64,000 nt of DNA from positions 434,001 through 498,000 of the forward strand of contig NZ_CP021431.1 in the NCBI RefSeq assembly GCF_002158905.1. The letters run 5' to 3'. Positions 55,960-64,000 of this stretch are shown here, piece after piece. The first letter of the stretch is position 1. Each line of letters starts with the position of its first letter. The stretch comes from Yoonia vestfoldensis. GTDB taxonomy: Bacteria > Pseudomonadota > Alphaproteobacteria > Rhodobacterales > Rhodobacteraceae. The notes below the pieces were generated by a model. The model had not been told where the DNA came from. It saw only the letters and a program-made list of their open reading frames with translations, and did no database searches. Position numbers and translations under genes: made by a program.

Positions 55960-56724
55960 ATGCCAGCCGTCAAGATCGCCTTTGTCGCCAGTTCCGTGCC
56001 GATCGCGCAATCGGCGCTGCGTGCCTTGGCGCAGGCATATGGCGATGTGCCGCAGGCCAAGGCCGATGTGATCGTGGCCCTGGGCGGTGACGGGTTCATG
56101 TTGCAGACCTTGCATGCGACCCAAGGCCTGGATGTGCCGGTCTATGGGATGAACCGTGGCACGGTAGGGTTCCTGATGAACGAATACCACGATACCGACC
56201 TGCTGGCGCGTCTGGCCGTGGCCGAGGAAGAGGTCATCAACCCCCTGCATATGACCGCCCTGACCGTCGATGGCGCCATGCATGAGGCGCTGGCGATCAA
56301 CGAGGTCAGCCTGCTCCGCGCCGGACCCCAGGCCGCCAAGCTGCGCATCACCGTGGATAGCAAACTGCGGATGCCGGAACTGGTCTGCGACGGCGCGCTG
56401 CTGGCGACACCGGCGGGGTCCACGGCCTATAATTATTCCGCCCATGGCCCGATCCTGCCCATCGGGTCCGACGTGCTGACCCTGACCGCCATGGCGGCCT
56501 TTCGGCCCCGCCGCTGGCGGGGAGCATTGCTGCCGAAAAAGGCGGTGGTGCGGTTCGACGTGATCGACCCCGGCAAACGGCCGGTGATGGCGGATGCCGA
56601 CGGCAAGTCCGTGCGCGACGTGGTGAGCGTGGAGATCCGGTCGGAACCGGGGATCAGGCATCGGATCCTGTTCGATCCGGGGCATGGGTTGGAGGAGAGG
56701 TTGATCAGGGAGCAGTTTGCTTGA
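55960..56724 (+). CDS. nadK: NAD kinase
   Basis: A 254-residue NAD kinase, short form as usual for alphaproteobacteria. VIVALGGDGFMLQTLHAT holds the GGDG motif, GMNRGTVGFLMNEY follows, and ATPAGSTAYNYSAHGPILPI is the conserved NAD-binding TxxGSTAY stretch. It phosphorylates NAD to NADP in the cytoplasm. It lies alone in the divergent position to glyA, so both sit near one-carbon and NADPH supply, but no operon link is implied. Confidence 0.95.
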   Translation: MPAVKIAFVASSVPIAQSALRALAQAYGDVPQAKADVIVALGGDGFMLQTLHATQGLDVPVYGMNRGTVGFLMNEYHDTDLLARLAVAEEEVINPLHMTALTVDGAMHEALAINEVSLLRAGPQAAKLRITVDSKLRMPELVCDGALLATPAGSTAYNYSAHGPILPIGSDVLTLTAMAAFRPRRWRGALLPKKAVVRFDVIDPGKRPVMADADGKSVRDVVSVEIRSEPGIRHRILFDPGHGLEERLIREQFA

Positions 56725-56785
56725 TCCCCCACCGACCCAGTGCGGCGATGCGCGGCGGCCTAGGTTCTGCGCGGGTGATGGGTCC

Positions 56786-58093
56786 CTAAACCCCCAACCG
56801 ATCCCTCAACGCATAATACCACGACCCCATCATCGAATAGGGCACGCGGAACATGCGGCCACCCGGGAACGGATACCACGGCACCTTGGCGAAAACGTCG
56901 AAACGGGCGCGGTCGCCTGCGACAGCTTCGGACAGGATGCGCCCGAAGGTGTGCGACCCCGTCACCCCGTGCCCGCTATAGCCATGCGCGAAATAGGTGT
57001 TGTTCCCCAGCCGGCCCATCTGCGGGACGCGGCTGAAGGACAGGGCGAAATTCCCGCTCCAGGCGTGGTCGATTTTCACGCCTTTGAGCTGCGGATAGAC
57101 CTTTTCCATCGCAGGCCGGAGTTTGGCCACCACATCAGCCGGATCAGTGCCGCCATAGACGGTGCCGCCGCCAAAGATCAGCCGTTTGTCGGCGGACAGG
57201 CGGAAATAATCCAGGATGTAGCGGACATCCTCGACGCATTTGTCGGTCGGCAGCAGTTCATGCGCTTTGTCGCCCAAGGGCACGGTCGCCATCATCTGCG
57301 TCGACACCGGCATCACCCGCGCGGTCAGGGCAGGGACCACATGGCCCAGATAGGCATTGCCACACAACAGCAGCGTGTTGCAGGTCATCGTGCCGTCGCG
57401 GGTGCGCACGACGGGTTTGTCAGCCTCGGTATCGCAGCTGATGACGGGGGATTGTTCATAGATCACGCCACCCAGTTTTTCGAACGCCGCAGCCTCGCCC
57501 AGGCACAGGTTCAACGGGTGCATATGCCCGCCGGTGTGGTCGATCATGCCGCCAGCATAGACATCCGACCCGATATGGTCGCGCAGTTCGGATTTGGACA
57601 GCATGTCCTGATTGTGCAACCCGTAGCTGGCCCAGAGCGCGCGGCGTTCGTCCAGCTCGCGCATATGCGCGGCGGTCAGGCCGGTGAAAATATTGCCATG
57701 TTTCAAATCGCATCGGATGTCATAGGTGGCGACCCGTTCGCGGATGATCTCGCCGCCTTCCTGCACCAGACCGGCCACGAAATTCGCCGTGTCCTGCCCG
57801 TAGCGGCGTTTGATCGTCTGCAGGCTGGCGTTCAACCCGTTCACGATCTGCCCGCCATTGCGCCCCGATGCGCCCCAGCCGACCCGCGCGCCTTCGATGA
57901 TCGCGACCTTGAAGCCTTTTTCCGCCAGATGCAGCGCCGCCGACAGCCCGCTATAGCCCGCACCGACCACGCAGATGTCGATCAGCTGGTCGCCTTTCAG
58001 CTTTGGCCGTTCCGGTGACGGATTGGCGCTGGCGGCGTAATAGCTGGTTGTGTGTTTGGTCTCGCCCGATGTGGCGAAGGTTTCGATAGGCAT
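56786..58093 (-). CDS. puuB: Gamma-glutamylputrescine oxidase-like FAD enzyme (PuuB family)
   Basis: A 435-residue DAO-fold oxidoreductase starting MPIETFATSGETKHTTSYYA at 58093. DICVVGAGYSGLSAALHLAE binds FAD, and GASGRNGGQIVNGL, LDYFRLSADKRLIFGGGTVY and the end VPYSMMGSWYYALRDRLGV closely follow E. coli PuuB. PuuB oxidises gamma-glutamylputrescine. Other puu genes are not adjacent; related enzymes act on N-alkyl amino acids, so the substrate needs proof. It fits the polyamine theme set by homospermidine synthase. Confidence 0.85.
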   Translation of the reverse strand: MPIETFATSGETKHTTSYYAASANPSPERPKLKGDQLIDICVVGAGYSGLSAALHLAEKGFKVAIIEGARVGWGASGRNGGQIVNGLNASLQTIKRRYGQDTANFVAGLVQEGGEIIRERVATYDIRCDLKHGNIFTGLTAAHMRELDERRALWASYGLHNQDMLSKSELRDHIGSDVYAGGMIDHTGGHMHPLNLCLGEAAAFEKLGGVIYEQSPVISCDTEADKPVVRTRDGTMTCNTLLLCGNAYLGHVVPALTARVMPVSTQMMATVPLGDKAHELLPTDKCVEDVRYILDYFRLSADKRLIFGGGTVYGGTDPADVVAKLRPAMEKVYPQLKGVKIDHAWSGNFALSFSRVPQMGRLGNNTYFAHGYSGHGVTGSHTFGRILSEAVAGDRARFDVFAKVPWYPFPGGRMFRVPYSMMGSWYYALRDRLGV

Positions 58094-58185
58094 CACAGGC
58101 TCCGGTTTCACGCCACGATTGGCGGCGCGCCCTGTTATGGGCCGCGCCGCGCCGTATTGGCAAGAGCCTGCGCCGTCGCGTCTGA

Positions 58186-60078
<1,893 letters not shown>

Positions 60079-60187
60079 CCCGCGTTCCTCCCAAAACCGC
60101 TGTGTTGCGGTCTTGTTACGCGCAGCCAGCCGGTCAGGCAACATGACAGGGGCGCGGCTATGCTTTGGAGTCAAGGAATTTACACCT

Positions 60188-60220
60188 CATCTTCCGAGGA
60201 TAAATATCCCCGCCGGAGGC
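60188..60220. repeat. 33-bp repeat, copy e
   Basis: On the minus strand it differs from the copies at 23516 and 45542 at only two of 33 positions. It lies 25 bp after the stop of the glycosyltransferase-like gene and upstream of prpE. Confidence 0.85.
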
Positions 60221-60245
60221 CAGAAGTTCTTAGGACAACAGATCA

Positions 60246-61043
60246 TCACCGGTCACTCGGGCGCGCATAGCGGGTCCAGTAATCCTTGATCCAGCGCACC
60301 GGGAAATAGCCGAATTTCTCGGGCGAGCCCCAGCGCTTGAAAGGGCGCTGGACCATGTCTTCGGGGTTCGGGATGCCGTGAAAGATCACGACAAAAGCCT
60401 GCGGCCTGCGGATCGGGCGGACAAGATTGACCGGAAAATGAAAGGCGCAATCTTTCTTGAAACTGATCATCCAGCCAATCGGCCAATGCTGCCGGTCTTG
60501 GGCGTGATGGTGAATGAAATCCTGATCATTGCGCAAATGCTGGACCTGCGCATAGCTTTTGTCGCGGAACATCTCGAACAGGTGATCCTGCGTGCCGGCA
60601 ATGAACCCCACCACGGATGAATTTGACCGCAGGGGTTTTCCAAAGACCGAAGGAAACCAGCGGGGCAAAGTATCGGGGATCTCGCGGATGATATGCAGGC
60701 CGCCCTTGGCGCGCAGATGGTCAAACAGCGGTGTCAGGTCGCGCAGCACGACAACATCCACATCCATCATGATGATCGGCGTGCCGGGGACGAAGAGGCC
60801 GGGGGCAAAGGCGGATAGTTTCGGCCACATCCCCTTTTGCCAATCGGCGCGGTCCATCGCGAAGGCCGGCAGCGGCATCGTCTCGATCCCCTCGGCCAGC
60901 CCTTCGGGATCATCGGTCAGACAGACAAACCGAAAGTCGGATTGCATCTGATCGGTCAGCGCCCGGAACAGGATATTGGTATAGCGGCAGGGATATCCCT
61001 TGCCCCATTTGAAGCAGAGGAAAACCGGTGTCGCCTCAGCCAT
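60246..61043 (-). CDS. Glycosyltransferase-like protein (DxD motif)
   Basis: A 265-residue cytoplasmic protein with a GT-A-like fold: VFLCFKWGKGYPCRYTNILF near the N-terminus and the nucleotide-sugar/metal motif DVD in IIMMDVDVVVLRDL near residue 95, then NSSVVGFIAGTQD and NDQDFIHHHAQ. The pattern resembles GT8- or capsule-type transferases. Its start overlaps the maeB 3' end by 8 bp, so both are probably cotranscribed. No other polysaccharide genes are near. Donor and acceptor are unknown. Confidence 0.75.
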   Translation of the reverse strand: MAEATPVFLCFKWGKGYPCRYTNILFRALTDQMQSDFRFVCLTDDPEGLAEGIETMPLPAFAMDRADWQKGMWPKLSAFAPGLFVPGTPIIMMDVDVVVLRDLTPLFDHLRAKGGLHIIREIPDTLPRWFPSVFGKPLRSNSSVVGFIAGTQDHLFEMFRDKSYAQVQHLRNDQDFIHHHAQDRQHWPIGWMISFKKDCAFHFPVNLVRPIRRPQAFVVIFHGIPNPEDMVQRPFKRWGSPEKFGYFPVRWIKDYWTRYARPSDR

Positions 61044-63315
61044 AATGCGCCACCGGCGTGCCTGCGATGGCGGACATGTTCAGCAGCCCGCGCGCGGTGA
61101 TCGAGGGGGTCACGATATGGCAGCGGTTGCCCATGCCCATCAGGATCGGCCCGACCTCGAGCCCGCCGCCCTTCATCTTGAGGATATTGCGCACGCCCGA
61201 TGCCGCATCGGTATTGGCAAAGATCAGCGTATTGGCCGGCCCCGGCAAATGCGCGCCCGGGAAAATTCGGCTGCGCAGATCGACATCAAGCGCGGAATCG
61301 ATATGCATCTCGCCTTCATAGGCGAAATCGCGGGGCGCGCTGTCCAGAATGGCCATTGCCGCGCGCATCCGCCGCCCGGTGTCGCAATCAAGATTGCCGA
61401 ACTGGCTGTGCGAACACAGCGCGATCTTGGGTTCCAAACCAAAGCGGCGGACATGGCGCGCCGCCCCGATCACCGATTCCGCGATTTGCGCGGGTGTGGG
61501 TTCGGGATGGACCTGTGTGTCCGCGATGAACAAAGGCCCGTCTTCGAGGATCATCAGCGACAGCGCCCCCACAGGGTGCAGCGCAGGAGTGCCAAGGATC
61601 TCGGTCACATATTTCAGGTGCCACAGGAATTGGCCGAACGTGCCGCAGATCAGGCTGTCGGCCTCGTCGCGCTGGACCATGACCGCGCCGATGGCGGTTG
61701 TATTGGTGCGCATGATCGCCTTGGCCAGATCGGGCGTCACGCCGCGCCGCGCCATCAGGGCATGATAGGTTTCCCAGTAATCGCGGTAGCGCGGGTCGTT
61801 TTCGGGGTTCACCACGTTGAAATCCACACCGGGGCGGATTTTCAGCCCGGCCCGTTCGCAGCGGTTTTCGATGACATCGGGGCGACCGATCAGGATCGGG
61901 GTTTCGGTGGTATCCTCGATCACCGCCTGCGCGGCGCGCAAGACGCGTTCATCCTCGCCCTCGGCAAAGACGATGCGGCGCGACGCCGTGCGCGCGGCCT
62001 CGAACACCGGGCGCATGATCAGCGCGGATTTGAACACCGAGCCGTCGAGCTTGTCCTTATAGGCCCTCAGATCCGCAATCGGGCGCTTGGCCACGCCGGT
62101 TTCCATCGCGGCCTTGGCCACGGCGCAGGCGACAACGCCCATCAGCCGGGGATCGAAGGGTTTGGGGATCAGGTAATCCGCACCAAAGGTCAGTTTCTCG
62201 CCGCTATAGGCAGCGGCGGCCTCGGCGCTGGTGGTGGCGCGGGCGAGCGCGGCGATACCTTCGATACAGGCGATTTTCATCTCATCGTTGATTTCGGTCG
62301 CACCCGCATCCAGCGCGCCGCGAAAGATGAAGGGGAAACACAGCACGTTATTGACCTGATTGGGGTAATCGCTGCGCCCCGTCGCGATGATCGCATCGGG
62401 CGTGACCGCACGAGCGGCGTCGGGGTCGATTTCGGGATTGGGATTGGCCAGCGCAAAGATGATCGGGCGCGGCGCCATCCGTGCCACCATCTCGGGTTTC
62501 AGCACGCCGGGGCCGGAAAGGCCCAGAAACAGGTCCGCGCCATCAATGACATCGGCCAGCGTCGCGGGTGTTGTGCCTTGGGCATATTCCGCCTTTTGCG
62601 GGGTCATGTCCTTTTCGCGGCCGTGATGGACCAGACCTTCGATATCGCAAAGCCAGACGTTTTCGCGTTTCACGCCCAGTTTCAGCAGCATGTTCAGACA
62701 AGCGATCCCCGCCGCCCCGCCACCGGTGCTGACGATCTTGATATCCTCGAACCTCTTGCCCGCGACATGCAGCGCATTGACCGCCGCAGCACCCACGACG
62801 ATGGCCGTGCCGTGCTGGTCGTCGTGAAAGACGGGGATATTCATCCGCTCGCGGCAGAGCTTTTCAACGATGAAACAATCCGGGGCCTTGATATCCTCAA
62901 GGTTGATCGCGCCAAAAGTCGGTTCCAGCGCGCAGACGATATCGGCCAGCTTATAGGGGTCGGCCTCGTTCAGCTCGATGTCGAAACAATCGATATTGGC
63001 GAATTTCTTGAACAGGACGGCCTTGCCTTCCATCACCGGCTTGGACGCGAGCGCCCCGATATTGCCCAGCCCCAGCACCGCCGTGCCATTGGTGACAACC
63101 GCGACCAGATTACCGCGCGCGGTGTAATCGCGGGCGGTGTCGGGATCGGCCTTGATTTCCAGACAGGCCTCGGCCACGCCGGGCGAATAGGCGCGGGCCA
63201 GATCGCGGCCATTGGCCAGCGGCTTGGTGGCGCGGATTTCCAGTTTTCCGGGCTTGGGAAACTTGTGATAATCAAGGGCAGCCTGTCGCTGGCTATTCGC
63301 TGTTTCATCGACCAT
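61036..63315 (-). CDS. maeB: NADP-dependent malic enzyme with phosphotransacetylase-like domain
   Basis: A 759-residue fusion of a malic enzyme (residues 1-430: [15 protein letters not shown], then [19 protein letters not shown] and [20 protein letters not shown]) and a C-terminal phosphate acetyltransferase-like domain ([20 protein letters not shown], then [18 protein letters not shown] motifs) that is regulatory rather than catalytic in known MaeB. It decarboxylates malate to pyruvate with NADP. The ATG at 63315 is 6 nt after GGAG; ATGs at 63318 and 63321 and a GTG at 63327 are worse spaced. A 20-bp palindrome lies just upstream. Confidence 0.95.
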   Translation of the reverse strand: MVDETANSQRQAALDYHKFPKPGKLEIRATKPLANGRDLARAYSPGVAEACLEIKADPDTARDYTARGNLVAVVTNGTAVLGLGNIGALASKPVMEGKAVLFKKFANIDCFDIELNEADPYKLADIVCALEPTFGAINLEDIKAPDCFIVEKLCRERMNIPVFHDDQHGTAIVVGAAAVNALHVAGKRFEDIKIVSTGGGAAGIACLNMLLKLGVKRENVWLCDIEGLVHHGREKDMTPQKAEYAQGTTPATLADVIDGADLFLGLSGPGVLKPEMVARMAPRPIIFALANPNPEIDPDAARAVTPDAIIATGRSDYPNQVNNVLCFPFIFRGALDAGATEINDEMKIACIEGIAALARATTSAEAAAAYSGEKLTFGADYLIPKPFDPRLMGVVACAVAKAAMETGVAKRPIADLRAYKDKLDGSVFKSALIMRPVFEAARTASRRIVFAEGEDERVLRAAQAVIEDTTETPILIGRPDVIENRCERAGLKIRPGVDFNVVNPENDPRYRDYWETYHALMARRGVTPDLAKAIMRTNTTAIGAVMVQRDEADSLICGTFGQFLWHLKYVTEILGTPALHPVGALSLMILEDGPLFIADTQVHPEPTPAQIAESVIGAARHVRRFGLEPKIALCSHSQFGNLDCDTGRRMRAAMAILDSAPRDFAYEGEMHIDSALDVDLRSRIFPGAHLPGPANTLIFANTDAASGVRNILKMKGGGLEVGPILMGMGNRCHIVTPSITARGLLNMSAIAGTPVAHYG

Positions 63316-63332
63316 CATCATCTCCACTCAAT

Positions 63333-63352
63333 ATGGTTTAACGTTAAACCAT
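63333..63352. promoter_or_regulatory. 20-bp perfect palindrome upstream of maeB
   Basis: ATGGTTTAACGTTAAACCAT, a perfect even palindrome with a central CG, 17 bp before the maeB start codon. The form is typical of LacI-family operators. Its position overlapping or just after the promoter suggests repression of maeB by a regulator encoded elsewhere. Confidence 0.65.
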
Positions 63353-63424
63353 TTCACTGCCGCAAGGGAAAGCCTGCGGCGCGGTTAATCACGCTTTGGG
63401 CAATCTTGCAAATCTTTCGCGCGG

Positions 63425-63437
63425 GGCACAATGTGCC
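63425..63437. promoter_or_regulatory. 13-bp dyad before the cupin gene
   Basis: GGCACA (63425-63430), A, TGTGCC (63432-63437), 4 bp before the ATG at 63442, where a ribosome site would be. It may be an operator or a translation-start hairpin. Confidence 0.4.
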
Positions 63438-63441
63438 AGAC

Positions 63442-64000
63442 ATGACACAGAGACATGAAATCCGCGCTGAAATCCGCCTGTCCACCAGCGACCTGCGTGC
63501 CGATCTGCCATTCTTTGGCAAGGTGCTGGGGATGCGGCTGGATATGATCTATCCCGCCGACGATCCCAATGTGGCCGTTTATTTGGGGCTTGGTCTGCGG
63601 TTGCGGCTGGAACAGGGGGCCGGGGTGAACCCCGGCTTACGGATCTTGACCGATGATCCGGGTTTTGCCGATGGGCGTCAGGAACTGACCTCGCCCGGTG
63701 GCACATTGGTCAGTGTGCATCCGCTGAACCCGCCTTTGGTGCTGCCGCCCACGGATCATGCCTTTGTCGTGCGCCGTCTGGCGGATCAGGCCCCTTGGGT
63801 GATCGGGCGGGCGGGGATGCAGTATCGCGACCTGATCCCGACACGGTTGGGCGGGTCGATCATCGCAAGCCACATCCGTATCCCCGATGGCGGTCCCGTC
63901 CCCGATATGGTGCATTTCCACAAGGTCGGGTTTCAGCTGATTTTCTGCATCAAGGGCTGGGTCGATGTTGTCTATGAAGACCAAGGCGGCCCGATCCGCC
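63442..64000 (+). CDS. Cupin domain protein, incomplete at window end
   Basis: An open frame from ATG at 63442 runs off the right edge, giving 186 complete residues. The first part (STSDLRADLPFFGKVLGMRL) looks like a vicinal-oxygen-chelate half, and the later SHIRIPDGGPVPDMVHFHKV with FCIKGWVDVVYEDQGG is a cupin strand with histidines for metal binding. A GTG at 63433 is in frame as an alternative start. It is divergent from maeB. The function is unknown. Confidence 0.75.
   Translation, partial: MTQRHEIRAEIRLSTSDLRADLPFFGKVLGMRLDMIYPADDPNVAVYLGLGLRLRLEQGAGVNPGLRILTDDPGFADGRQELTSPGGTLVSVHPLNPPLVLPPTDHAFVVRRLADQAPWVIGRAGMQYRDLIPTRLGGSIIASHIRIPDGGPVPDMVHFHKVGFQLIFCIKGWVDVVYEDQGGPIR

Overview
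The window is a GC-rich chromosomal segment of an alphaproteobacterium, most likely a marine Rhodobacterales (Roseobacter-type) species. The evidence is the gene set: the cell-cycle regulator GcrA, phosphatidylcholine synthase Pcs, homospermidine synthase, a DnaE2-type error-prone polymerase, a PuuB-like oxidase, and several small proteins typical of the group (DUF1467, DUF6455, a 62-residue membrane protein, an entericidin). Most of it is core housekeeping sequence. No rRNA, tRNA, CRISPR array, complete prophage or insertion sequence was seen.

Layout. 1-10080: tail of dnaE2, a MarR regulator with a Tat-exported nitroreductase, then a LysR gene leading a tightly packed catabolic operon (hydantoinase A, hydantoinase B, FAD oxidoreductase, uronate-dehydrogenase-like enzyme), and two overlapping DUF606 membrane genes. 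10081-18800: rpsD behind a long leader, homospermidine synthase, hisC-tyrA, ileS and pcs. 18824-29487: xerC with a DUF484 gene, transaldolase-like aldolase, priA, tdk, arsH, a FabH-like ketoacyl synthase and carB. 29700-38361: aspS, an orphan response regulator, methylmalonyl-CoA epimerase with DUF1467, CysZ/EI24-like and nitroreductase genes, and a run of small exported proteins, a deacetylase-family enzyme, an M48 lipoprotein protease and a hemolysin III. 38512-49885: rimO, gcrA, an ABC-2 permease, EamA transporter, argD-argF, hrpB, rpmB, meaB. 50160-55773: lepA, a low-GC islet holding a DUF3800 gene and a 48-bp perfect palindrome, small membrane and lipoprotein genes, a hydrolase and glyA. 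55960-64000: nadK, puuB, prpE, a glycosyltransferase-like gene, maeB and a truncated cupin gene.

Connections. prpE, mce and meaB belong to propionate/methylmalonyl-CoA metabolism but are scattered, and no mutase is present. carB, argD and argF feed arginine synthesis; homospermidine synthase and PuuB concern polyamines. hisC-tyrA is an aromatic/histidine unit.

The most unusual points are: (i) the low-GC islet after lepA, where the last 16 lepA codons already have foreign codon use and a 48-bp perfect palindrome follows the DUF3800 gene; (ii) three families of dispersed intergenic palindromes or repeats, one supplying the stop codon and last residues of thymidine kinase and one apparently sitting in-frame inside priA; (iii) a transporter-less hydantoinase/FAD-oxidase/uronate-dehydrogenase-like operon; (iv) several strong operator-like dyads, including twin 20-bp-spaced sites before the nitroreductase-marR pair, a 20-bp palindrome before maeB and an FNR-type box before a small membrane protein.
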